Below are positions 1-7,427 of a DNA stretch of 9,795 nt, piece after piece (positions within the stretch are counted from its first letter, which is position 1; every line of letters begins with the position of its first letter). The stretch lies in NCBI GenBank assembly GCA_021838765.1, contig JAKCCY010000103.1, positions 1-9,795 on the forward strand. The letters run 5' to 3'. Source of the DNA: Nitrospirota bacterium (GTDB lineage: Bacteria; Nitrospirota_A; Leptospirillia; Leptospirillales; Leptospirillaceae). Under the pieces are notes generated by a model. That model saw only the letters and a program-made list of their open reading frames with translations. It had not been told where the DNA came from and ran no database searches. The position numbers and the translations under genes were made by a program.

Positions 1-91
1 GGCCAAGCGATTTCATGTCGCTTTGCACCCCTCCTGTTCCGAATGGCTCGGTCAACAGATAGAGGATCCTGAAAGGAGTCTGTTTTGTCAT
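1..91 (-). CDS. Glycosyltransferase, N-terminal fragment (family 4-like)
   Basis: Only the first 30 codons are in the window; the gene runs off the left edge. The start ATG (91-89) overlaps the TGA of the upstream fusion gene as ATGA. A good Shine-Dalgarno sequence, GAGGAG at 103-98, sits 6 nt upstream inside that gene, which supports both the start and translational coupling. The protein begins with a short polar stretch, then a hydrophobic beta strand (FRILYLL) and a glycine-rich loop (GTGGVQSD). This is the usual opening of GT-B fold glycosyltransferases of CAZy family 4, where the loop lies near the acceptor/donor cleft. From the operon, it probably adds one sugar to the lipid-linked repeat unit at the cytoplasmic face of the inner membrane. 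The family is inferred from a short N-terminus, and the sugar specificity cannot be told. Confidence 0.7.
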   Translation of the reverse strand, partial: MTKQTPFRILYLLTEPFGTGGVQSDMKSLG

Positions 92-2061
92 CGGGATCTC
101 CTCAGGGTCTGATAAAGCTTGTGAAGAGGATCGATACCGCCCTTCATTTTCAGGGAAAAGTCCAAAAGAGAGTCCCGGCCGCTGATCTCCGTTCTCCGGA
201 GCTCGAAGGACGGAGTCTTGTTCGTATTGAACCCAGGGAGAGTGGTCAGTGCCGCCCGGTAGCCAGCCGCCTCGATCGTCGGAAAATACTGCGGACTGAA
301 AGCGCCGTTTGGATAGGCAAAAGACCAGACGGGTTTCCCGGTCCAGTCTTCAAGATCTTTTTTCGATTTCAAAAGCTCTTTCATGACATCCTCTTGCGAA
401 AGACTGGTCAGAAGCGGATGGGTGTCGGTATGGGATCCGAAGAAGAGGCCATTTCGGCTCATTTCCCGGATCTGGTCGGGGGTGAGGTAGGTGATCGGAC
501 AGGGATAATCCTTGTACCTCGGATGGCGCTTTTCTCCTCTTGAAAAACCGGTGACAGGGAAGATCGTGGCGGAAAAACCGTGTTCCAGAAGGACAGGATA
601 AGCGTTCCTGTAGTTATCCTCGTACCCGTCGTCAAAAGTGATGGAGACGGTTTTTTCCGGGAGTGTTCCGGAACGCAGCTCTTCAAGAGCCTTTTCAAGA
701 CCGATCACAGTATATCCTTCTTTTTTGAGCCAGGCCATCTGCATGGAAAAGGCGAACGGCGAGACGCACAGGATATCCCGGTCCAGCGTGTCGTCAATTC
801 GGTGGTACATCAGAATGCGGAGAGTTCCAGAGCGGGAAGCTCCCGAGAAAGCTTTTCCGGCGATGGCGCGTATTGTGTCCCTGATGCCCCTATGGAACTG
901 ATGCTCTCTTGTCACTGTTCTGTAGACATCGGTGTATCGGGCGGCGGTCCTTTTGATGTTGTAGCGGTTAGAGGCTATTTTTTGGGCCGCGCGGGCCATT
1001 TCGGCCATTCGGGGAAGGTCCGACAGCCCCCGGATCATTGCTTCCGAAAGCGATGGAGCGTCCGGTGTGGTGAGGATGCCGGTCGTTCCATCGGTCAGGG
1101 CATCCGGAATACCTCCGACCCTGGTGGCAATTACCGGAGTTCCTGCGGCCATGGCTTCAAGCATCACGATGGGAAGGCCTTCCCATATGGATGGAATCAC
1201 CAGAATATCCGAGGCCGCAAGAATCGTCGGGATGTCCCGCCTGAGTCCCAGAAGAATGACCGTGTTTTCGAGATGGCTGTTTCTGATCGCTTCCCGGATT
1301 TCCTCCTCTTTTTCCCCGTTTCCGACAAGAAGAACTTTCAGGTGGGGGAACTTTTCCCGGACGTCCGGCAGGGAGCCGATGAAGGTGATGTGGTTTTTTG
1401 CGGCGGCAAAACGGCCGATGACGACCAGAACCTGCTCCGTATCGGAAAGTCCCAGAGATTTCCGGGCGTCCTGTTTTGAGGGAAGATCACCCGGCTCCGG
1501 AAAAACGATTCCGTTTTCGATCGTGCACAGCTTGGTCGAAGGAAGGCCGACGTCCCGGAGCATGGATGCTTCGACCTCTTTTGAGACATTGATGAGGAGG
1601 TTTGTTGTCCGGACAAGAAGGCGGTCGAAGAAAATCTCGATCCGGGCTTGCATGGGGTTGTGTCTTGAGTGAATGTTGTGGACGGTGACGATAAAAGGGA
1701 TCTTCAGGCCGAAGGCCGCAAGTCTTCCCCAAAGGTTGGCGGTAAAGAGATTGGAGTGGATGATGTCGAATCCGCCTTTTTTGAGAAAGGACCTGAGACG
1801 CCAGATAATGGAGATGTCGTAGCGTCCATGTTTCTGGATCAGGGTGACGGGGATCCCCATCGCCCTGAAATCCTTGACAAGTTCTCCTTCTGCCGAAATA
1901 AGGCAGATGGCGTTTTTCGTCTTCCCGGGATCGAGCTGTCTGGCCAGGGAGTAGAAGTGGTTTTCGGCTCCGTGGAGGGGCAGTGCCGGAAAAAGATGGC
2001 AGACGGACAGGGGGCGTTCTGTGTCGTTTGACAGGTTTTTTGAAGGGTTGGACGAGTCCAT
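88..2061 (-). CDS. GT4 glycosyltransferase fused to NodB-type polysaccharide deacetylase
   Basis: This 657-residue protein carries two enzymes. Residues about 17-385 form a GT-B family 4 glycosyltransferase: an N-terminal strand and loop ending in LHGAEN (29-34), a GRFAAAKN segment (216-223) that opens the nucleotide-sugar domain, and the donor-site E-x7-E motif at E294/E302 within EGLPIVMLE. Residues about 412-630 form a carbohydrate esterase 4 (NodB) domain: LMYHRI (417-422), metal/catalytic TFDDG (475-479), the zinc-binding HTDTH (544-548) and FAYPNG (581-586), a motif-3 variant also seen in IcaB/PgaB-like enzymes. A linker of about 25 residues joins the halves. I see no signal peptide or membrane segment, so both halves should act in the cytoplasm. 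It probably adds a sugar to the growing repeat unit and removes an N-acetyl group from it or a neighbour; the substrate is unknown. The start follows AGGGAGG with an 11-nt spacer. Confidence 0.9.
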   Translation of the reverse strand: MDSSNPSKNLSNDTERPLSVCHLFPALPLHGAENHFYSLARQLDPGKTKNAICLISAEGELVKDFRAMGIPVTLIQKHGRYDISIIWRLRSFLKKGGFDIIHSNLFTANLWGRLAAFGLKIPFIVTVHNIHSRHNPMQARIEIFFDRLLVRTTNLLINVSKEVEASMLRDVGLPSTKLCTIENGIVFPEPGDLPSKQDARKSLGLSDTEQVLVVIGRFAAAKNHITFIGSLPDVREKFPHLKVLLVGNGEKEEEIREAIRNSHLENTVILLGLRRDIPTILAASDILVIPSIWEGLPIVMLEAMAAGTPVIATRVGGIPDALTDGTTGILTTPDAPSLSEAMIRGLSDLPRMAEMARAAQKIASNRYNIKRTAARYTDVYRTVTREHQFHRGIRDTIRAIAGKAFSGASRSGTLRILMYHRIDDTLDRDILCVSPFAFSMQMAWLKKEGYTVIGLEKALEELRSGTLPEKTVSITFDDGYEDNYRNAYPVLLEHGFSATIFPVTGFSRGEKRHPRYKDYPCPITYLTPDQIREMSRNGLFFGSHTDTHPLLTSLSQEDVMKELLKSKKDLEDWTGKPVWSFAYPNGAFSPQYFPTIEAAGYRAALTTLPGFNTNKTPSFELRRTEISGRDSLLDFSLKMKGGIDPLHKLYQTLRRSR

Positions 2062-2072
2062 CGGTTTTTTTT

Positions 2073-2079
2073 CCTCCCT
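2073..2079 (-). promoter_or_regulatory. Ribosome binding site of the GT4-NodB gene, followed by an A8 tract
   Basis: The transcript reads AGGGAGG, then eight A residues (2072-2065), then CCG and the ATG at 2061. The Shine-Dalgarno core is strong, but the 11-nt spacing is longer than ideal. No alternative in-frame start codon lies between this site and the ATG. The site sits in a 76-base spacer after the polymerase gene that shows no hairpin terminator. Confidence 0.55.
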
Positions 2080-2137
2080 ATTTCCGAATGCAAAAAATGA
2101 ACGGGTCCTCTTTACGGAGATGCTTTCGATGGAACGC

Positions 2138-3778
2138 TCATGATTTTTCCTGTGCCATCTTGTTCATTTGCCAGACCGGAATCTTCAGGATGATGGCGAG
2201 AAGGGCCCAGAGGTATCCGGTGACGATCATGCTGTTGAATCGGGATCCAAAAACATTGGTGATCGCAAGAGAAACGACGGTGCTTGCCGTTCCGAGGCAG
2301 ACGAGTTTCCAGAATCGGTCGGTGCTGACCCAGAAGCTGTAAAGCGAGACCCGGAACATCGAGAAAATCAGATAGAGGAAGACAAGAAGCGTCGGTATGC
2401 CCATTTCGGCGCCGATCAGCAGGTAGGCGTTGTGGGCGTCCCTGTTCCTGAGGGACAGATGGGCTGTTTCATCGTTTTTGGGAACATAACGGTAGATATT
2501 GCTCTGGAACATTTTGTATCCCACCCCGAAAACCGGGTGGGATTCGATCATGGCGGTTGCTCCTGCCCACAAGGCCAGCCTTGTCCGGGCACTGGCATCG
2601 AGAGTCGTTCTCTGGTCGAGGCTGTTCGCGTCCTGATGGACCACCGTGCGCTGAAGCCTTGTGCCAAGGCCGCCCGGGAGATACTGTGCGTTGAGGATGG
2701 CAACCGCCAGGAGGGCGACGACCCCCAGGAAGAGAATGCGGCTTCTGATAAAGAAGAAAAACAGGAGAGCGATCGCCATGGAGAGCGCGTCTCCCCGGGA
2801 TTCGGTCATGAAAAGCCCAAGCAGGCAGCCTCCCAGCCCCAGGAACAGAAAGAACCTTCGTCGCAGTCCCAGCCCTTTCATCAGGAAAAAGGCGATCATG
2901 ATCAGGAGATAGTTCGAGTAGAAGGCCCCCATCTGGTTGGCCTGCTGGGCGATTCCGGTCAGCCGGACCAGATGATGGGCCATCCCGTTGATCCGGTGTT
3001 CTTCAAAGGTGCCGAGGCCGATGACCACAAGGGACATTGCCATGAGGGTGATGAGAAGCCGGCCCTCTTCCTCCGTTTTCACCAGATAAGAAAAAACAAA
3101 AAAGACCAGAAAGGGATCCAGCCAGCGTTTGTAGTCGACGAGTGCGGACAGGGGGCCGAATCCCGAAGCGGAGATGTCGGTATGAATGACCGAAAAAGCA
3201 CCGAGTATGCAGAAGAAAACCACCAGATTCCGGAAGGATTTTTCGCCGGGGAGAATCGCCAGCGGCGCTCCTCTTCTCGATACGGCGCTTGCGGACAGGA
3301 AACAAAGAAGCATGATGGCCGTCGTGAAGTTCAGTCCGGTGACGGCTCCTCCGAGATTTCCCGAGACCGCCTTTGAATAGGGAATATAAATGATCAGGGC
3401 CATCAAGGCCGGCAGGGGAAACTGGAGGGATTTGAAAAACAGGGGGATGAAGATCAGGGCGCTGCCCAGAAGCATGACCGGTCTGGGAACGGAGACGTCG
3501 AACGATGCGATGAATCCCAGAAGGATGGCGAGAAAGTAGAGTGTCAGGGAGATGGGGGGGACGCCAGTCCCGGGAGCGTTGTCCCGGGGAATGGCAATCG
3601 ATCCGGGAAGACGGAATTCGGGTTTTGTTTTCCATCGGGAGATTTCCTGTTTTTCTGTTTCCTCCGCCTCTTTTTCCCTGTTTCCTCCGGCCATGGGGCG
3701 TGCGGACATTCTCCACCGGTTTCCCGGCGTGGGGGTAGCTTGATCCGCGGCATCATCGGAGGGGGAGGTGTCGTTCAT
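2138..3778 (-). CDS. O-antigen polymerase/ligase-like membrane protein (Wzy/WaaL superfamily)
   Basis: This 546-residue polytopic inner-membrane protein has roughly 12 hydrophobic segments between residues 76 and 533. The larger loop (about 364-455) holds the family landmarks: R400 with LALW (401-404), HPVFGVGY (414-421) and DAHNAYL (447-453). A TESRGD motif (325-330) lies at the end of an earlier helix. This pattern fits the Wzy_C/O-antigen ligase family, whose members polymerise or transfer undecaprenyl-linked glycans on the periplasmic face. Next to a Wzc-type gene, polymerase is the better guess, but sequence alone does not separate polymerase from ligase. The ATG overlaps the wzc stop (ATGA) and has AGG five bases upstream, which supports this start and coupling. 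Unusually, about 75 polar, charged, Pro-rich residues precede the first membrane segment. M24 and M29 are possible alternative starts. Confidence 0.88.
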   Translation of the reverse strand: MNDTSPSDDAADQATPTPGNRWRMSARPMAGGNREKEAEETEKQEISRWKTKPEFRLPGSIAIPRDNAPGTGVPPISLTLYFLAILLGFIASFDVSVPRPVMLLGSALIFIPLFFKSLQFPLPALMALIIYIPYSKAVSGNLGGAVTGLNFTTAIMLLCFLSASAVSRRGAPLAILPGEKSFRNLVVFFCILGAFSVIHTDISASGFGPLSALVDYKRWLDPFLVFFVFSYLVKTEEEGRLLITLMAMSLVVIGLGTFEEHRINGMAHHLVRLTGIAQQANQMGAFYSNYLLIMIAFFLMKGLGLRRRFFLFLGLGGCLLGLFMTESRGDALSMAIALLFFFFIRSRILFLGVVALLAVAILNAQYLPGGLGTRLQRTVVHQDANSLDQRTTLDASARTRLALWAGATAMIESHPVFGVGYKMFQSNIYRYVPKNDETAHLSLRNRDAHNAYLLIGAEMGIPTLLVFLYLIFSMFRVSLYSFWVSTDRFWKLVCLGTASTVVSLAITNVFGSRFNSMIVTGYLWALLAIILKIPVWQMNKMAQEKS

Positions 3779-5700
3779 TTTTTCCTGGATGTTTCCTCAT
3801 ATCCGTAGTAGTACTGGATATGGGTGGATTTGGAATAGTTCAGAACGGTGCCCATGACTTCAAACTGATGGTCGCGGAGGAGGGATTCGACTCTCAGAAG
3901 CTCTTTTTCCGCGGTGACATTGTCCCGGACCACGATAATGACTCCGTCGATCATGGCCGGAAGGGAGAGCAGGTCGGTAGAGGCCATGAGAGGAGGCGCG
4001 TCGATCAGGATGTAATCGCACTGGAATCGGAGCATCTCGAACCACTTCGAGACGACCTGTTCCGGATTCTTTTTCCAGAAGCCCGGGCCCGGTGCCCCCA
4101 TCGAGATCGTGGCGAGATTGGTATTGTCCCAGACGATGCGCGAATAGCTTCCATCGTTTCTGGGAAGGAAATCCTCAACGGAAAAAGAGTTGGGAAGGCC
4201 GAGGTTTTCCTGCATCTTTCCTCGGACGGTATCGGTGTCGAGGATGATGGTGCGATGGCCCATGGCCGCCATGGTCAGGGCAAGGTTCATGACGTTGAGG
4301 CTCTTTCCGTCTTCCGGAGCACAGCTTGTGAACAGGAGGACCTGGCCCTTATTCATCTTGAGGAGCCTTTTGACCCGGAGAAAGAAGGACTCGAATTCTT
4401 TCTGGAAAACCCAGAACTCCTCCCGCTCGAAAGGGCGGTCGATGCGAAGAAGTTTCTTGCCGTTGTGTTCAGGAATAACCCGCCTTGGGATTTTGGGGAT
4501 GTTGGCGAGGTTCTGGTACCCGGTGAGGATCTTGAGGTTGTCTTCTCCCTGGATCGGTTTCCGGAAGAACATCAAAAGGAAGGGGAGTCCGATCGAACCG
4601 CCGATTCCCGCGACGAATCCCAGAATGATGACACGGAACCCCTTTGTCATCAACGGAGTCATCGGAATGGTGGGGGGATCGATGATGATCATGTTTTCAA
4701 GATTGGAATCGGAGATGATCCTGACGGAACTTCTTTCCTCTTCCAGTTCGGCCCGGAGATCCCTGTTCATCTTGACATTGGATTCCAGGAAGGTTTCCCA
4801 TGCGCTGCTGCTGACACTGGGGCCCGAAGCGGCTGGTCCCATCAGACTCCTGAGTTTCGCGATCTCCTTTTTGATGCCGTCGATTTCCTGATTGACAGCG
4901 ATCACGTCGGGATGGGATTCGGTTTCGGAGAGAAGAAGCTGTGATCGTTTCATCCTGAGCGAGTTCAAAAGTCCAGATTCCTGAGAGAGGTAGTCCGACA
5001 CATCCACCGGCCCTTTTTTCCCGCCCTTCGAGCGCATGTTGTTCTCAAAAGCAAGAAGGGTTTCCTCACTTTTCTTCAGGAGGCTCTGGGCGTTCAGAAT
5101 CTGGAGGGAGAGGCTTTTGTCGAGATCGGCCTGCTGCTCCAGTGCGAAATGGCTCGAAATATCCTTGAAGGTATCGATATAGGCATTGACCAGATCCCTC
5201 GCGACCTTCGGATCCCCCGACTCGCCCTCGATCCGGAGAATGCTGCCGGCTCCTCCCTTGAAGTCCATCCGGGCGTTTCGAAGCTCCATGGCGGCCTTTT
5301 GCATGGGGTTCACGACGATGGGCTCTTTCCCCATCACTTTCCGGATCAGATTGGTGAATTTCATCTGATAATTGGTGTACTGGGAGTCGGATTCAAGGTC
5401 CCGGAGAGTGGAGTCGGGAAGGGCCTGGACCACTTTCTGGGCGAGATACTGGCTTTTTAAAATGGCGATCTGGATGCCGAAGCTTCTGGGAGGATGAATC
5501 CGATTCCCGATTGCCGATGTCGAATAGTTGTTGGGCTTCAGGTACACGGTCGCTTTTGCGACGTAGATGGGTTTCTTGCTCAATCCGGCGGCCACGAAGG
5601 GAATGAACAGGACGAAAAAGGTAACGAAGGCGAGAATCTTGTGCTTTCTGACGCTGAGCAATGCGAGAAGGAACAGTGTTTTTGCGTCGAGTGTGTTCAT
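3775..5700 (-). CDS. wzc: Wzc-type chain-length regulator / bacterial tyrosine kinase
   Basis: This 641-residue inner-membrane protein combines a Wzz co-polymerase part with a cytoplasmic BY-kinase. Two membrane segments (about 21-40 and 354-379) flank a periplasmic domain with coiled-coil-like stretches (about 186-220 and 240-285). The proline-rich PPTIPMTP (342-349) precedes the second segment, as in Wzz proteins. The kinase has Walker A APEDGKS (461-467, K466), Walker A' IILDTD (485-490) and Walker B ILIDAPP (564-570). A C-terminal tyrosine cluster (Y622, Y630-632, Y634) would be the autophosphorylation tail. In this family, cycles of phosphorylation and dephosphorylation set polymer length and couple Wzy polymerisation to export through the outer-membrane channel. 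It lies between the export genes and the polymerase, as expected. GGGGGA (5710-5705) precedes the ATG by 4 nt. The gene symbol is by role; a Wzb phosphatase is not in the window. Confidence 0.92.
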   Translation of the reverse strand: MNTLDAKTLFLLALLSVRKHKILAFVTFFVLFIPFVAAGLSKKPIYVAKATVYLKPNNYSTSAIGNRIHPPRSFGIQIAILKSQYLAQKVVQALPDSTLRDLESDSQYTNYQMKFTNLIRKVMGKEPIVVNPMQKAAMELRNARMDFKGGAGSILRIEGESGDPKVARDLVNAYIDTFKDISSHFALEQQADLDKSLSLQILNAQSLLKKSEETLLAFENNMRSKGGKKGPVDVSDYLSQESGLLNSLRMKRSQLLLSETESHPDVIAVNQEIDGIKKEIAKLRSLMGPAASGPSVSSSAWETFLESNVKMNRDLRAELEEERSSVRIISDSNLENMIIIDPPTIPMTPLMTKGFRVIILGFVAGIGGSIGLPFLLMFFRKPIQGEDNLKILTGYQNLANIPKIPRRVIPEHNGKKLLRIDRPFEREEFWVFQKEFESFFLRVKRLLKMNKGQVLLFTSCAPEDGKSLNVMNLALTMAAMGHRTIILDTDTVRGKMQENLGLPNSFSVEDFLPRNDGSYSRIVWDNTNLATISMGAPGPGFWKKNPEQVVSKWFEMLRFQCDYILIDAPPLMASTDLLSLPAMIDGVIIVVRDNVTAEKELLRVESLLRDHQFEVMGTVLNYSKSTHIQYYYGYEETSRKK

Positions 5701-5762
5701 TCGGTCCCCCGAAAAGCGTGAGTAAAGGTTTGGTCGTCGATCCGGGTCATGGGTGACGCGTC

Positions 5763-7427
5763 CTATTCGAAAGAATAGTACATGGAAACAAAAGCGATAA
5801 ACTGGTTGTCGATGACGCTTGTCGACTGGATGTTAGACGAAAAGTCGATCATGTTGTACATGACGCCGGTCGTGAGCCAGGGTCTGGCTTTCCAGGTGAT
5901 CATGTCGGTCTGGATGATATCTGTTCCGGTGTAGCTTTGCGACGGCTGAAGCGTCTGGAAAAAACTGTTCGAATAGACCGGGGCATTCAAAAACGAATAC
6001 TGGGTATAGCCGATCATGGAGGTCAGGGAGGTTTTGGATCCGAGCTGGCGGTTGAGAAATCCCAGAACGCTCTTGACCTTTTCCGGCCCCATCTCGACAC
6101 CGTAGTTGGTCTGGTTCTCCATGTACTCTCCGGCGTTGATGCCGATGGACATCCTCGGCATCGAGTAGGTCAGTCCCAGATCGATCATCGGCGACTGGAA
6201 GGTTTGTCCCTGGGCAAAGGTCACTCCGTTCCATCCTCCCTGGACGGATCCTGAAAGCCTTCTGGTGAACTGGTGGTTGAGCATGCCGTATTCGGAGAAC
6301 ATCGTGAAGTTGCCCAGAGGGTCTCCCTGGTATTCGTAAGCGGTATAGCTTCCTCCCACGCCGATCGATGTCTGTCTGGACAGGATCCTGTTGGCCGACC
6401 CCATGCCGCCGTTCGAGATGAAGCCCGGAAAAATGGAGAAGGTTCCCTGTGAATAAATATAGGTTGCCGACAGGTAGGTGTTCCCCTCGTTGAAGTTCAA
6501 CGTCTGCATGAGAGACTGTATGTTGTCGATTCCCGCCCCGAAGGCCGTGGCGTCGAAGTAAAAGTCGTTTGCGGCCTCGACAAAGGTGATCCGGGGAGTG
6601 ATGGCGATCCCGACCTCAGCTCCGGCGGTATTTTCGAGGTAAGGCGTTACGCCGTTTAAAAACTCCAGGGGAGATCCGATGTTCTGGGGAGTGTCTCCCC
6701 TCGATACAAAATCCTCGACTCCGACGAAAACCCTGTTGCCGAGGTATGTTCCTGCGGTTAGGCCGCCCATTTCGTTCACATAAGGGGAGATGTTCGATCC
6801 GGCGTCGTACTGGTAATAGGATGCGCTTCCCAGAAGGCTTACGTACCCGTAGTCGTCAAAATTCGAATAGGCGATGGCGGGGCTGATGCTGTAGGCCTCT
6901 CCCGGGGTGGGCTGATTGGGCGAAAAGGTCATGTTGGTGTCGTACTCGGCTGTTCCGGTTAAGGAGAGCGTTCCCTGCGGGGTCACCTGATAGGGGTTCG
7001 GCTGGAACATGGTCAGCCCGAAAGGCTGGTAGACCGTTGCCATCAGGGGAGCGGCCATGGACGGGACCCCGTTCAGGATGTAATTGTTGATGAGCGGGCT
7101 TGAAAACGATCCCGGAGAGGTCGCTGTCGGGTTCAGTGGATTGATCGAGTTGGGCATGCTGTTGTTCATGAAGGTCGGCGCGTCGACAGGCGATGTCGGC
7201 TGCGGTTGCGTACCGCTTCCGTTTTGGGGATATCCTGGCGACTGGCCCGGAATCTGGGAAGGGTTGGGCGTCATCCCCGGTTGGCCATTCTGGGGATAGG
7301 CGGGGCTCTGCGGCATGAGCCCCGGGGTTGCCGGTCCCGCCGGTCCTGGATAGACAGGATCTCCGAAGGCGGTACGTGATGCCAGCAGGATGAGCAGCAG
7401 TCCAAGAGCCGAAAGCGCTTTTTTCAT
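5763..7427 (-). CDS. Outer-membrane beta-barrel protein of the polysaccharide export system
   Basis: This 554-residue secreted protein starts with a signal peptide (MKK, hydrophobic 5-17, likely cut after A20-F21-G22). Residues 23-105 are low-complexity, rich in Pro, Gln, Gly, Ser and Asn. From about 130 to the end the sequence alternates polar and aromatic/hydrophobic residues, with many Tyr, Gly, Asn and Thr, typical of an outer-membrane barrel; cysteine is absent. The last residues, SMYYSFE, resemble a barrel C-terminal strand, but Phe is next to last rather than last. The start overlaps the stop of the OPX export gene as TGATG, so the two products are probably made together. Likely role: the outer-membrane conduit or partner for the short OPX protein, like the VpsM/EpsX-type barrels or PEP-CTERM-associated outer-membrane proteins of other EPS loci. 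The family assignment rests on composition and context. Confidence 0.8.
   Translation of the reverse strand: MKKALSALGLLLILLASRTAFGDPVYPGPAGPATPGLMPQSPAYPQNGQPGMTPNPSQIPGQSPGYPQNGSGTQPQPTSPVDAPTFMNNSMPNSINPLNPTATSPGSFSSPLINNYILNGVPSMAAPLMATVYQPFGLTMFQPNPYQVTPQGTLSLTGTAEYDTNMTFSPNQPTPGEAYSISPAIAYSNFDDYGYVSLLGSASYYQYDAGSNISPYVNEMGGLTAGTYLGNRVFVGVEDFVSRGDTPQNIGSPLEFLNGVTPYLENTAGAEVGIAITPRITFVEAANDFYFDATAFGAGIDNIQSLMQTLNFNEGNTYLSATYIYSQGTFSIFPGFISNGGMGSANRILSRQTSIGVGGSYTAYEYQGDPLGNFTMFSEYGMLNHQFTRRLSGSVQGGWNGVTFAQGQTFQSPMIDLGLTYSMPRMSIGINAGEYMENQTNYGVEMGPEKVKSVLGFLNRQLGSKTSLTSMIGYTQYSFLNAPVYSNSFFQTLQPSQSYTGTDIIQTDMITWKARPWLTTGVMYNMIDFSSNIQSTSVIDNQFIAFVSMYYSFE
7218..7307 (-). repeat. Imperfect SPxYPQNG repeat in the barrel protein N-terminus
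   Basis: SPAYPQNG (residues 41-48) recurs as SPGYPQNG (63-70), a 22-residue period, within a Pro/Gln/Gly-rich segment between the signal peptide and the barrel. The second copy is followed by a shorter, diverged tail. The segment is probably disordered and surface- or periplasm-exposed. Confidence 0.6.

Noticed and set aside
386..1000. Frameshift or gene-fusion artefact at the GT4/NodB junction
   Set aside because: The linker around residues 386-411 is read in one frame with ordinary codons and no stop or homopolymer. The NodB half has no start with a ribosome binding site of its own that I can see.
580..1479. Open frame of 299 codons on the plus strand, antisense to the GT4-NodB fusion
   Set aside because: It covers the region where both enzyme domains have conserved motifs on the minus strand. 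It has no recognisable motif and no credible neighbour on the plus strand.
2062..2137. Possible terminator between the polymerase and the fusion gene
   Set aside because: The T-run in plus orientation is an A-run in the transcript, and I find no GC-rich stem followed by U residues on the minus strand.
2168..3376. Open frame of 402 codons on the plus strand, antisense to the polymerase
   Set aside because: Its translation is strongly charged and Gln/Glu/Asp/His-rich, the usual mirror of a hydrophobic membrane-protein gene in GC-rich DNA. It has no recognisable domain, while the minus-strand frame is a clear polytopic protein.
3820..4944. Open frame of 374 codons on the plus strand, antisense to wzc
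   Set aside because: The minus strand here encodes Walker motifs and the second Wzz membrane segment without interruption. The plus-strand product shows no family features and is rich in Asp/Glu/Gly/His as expected of an antisense shadow.
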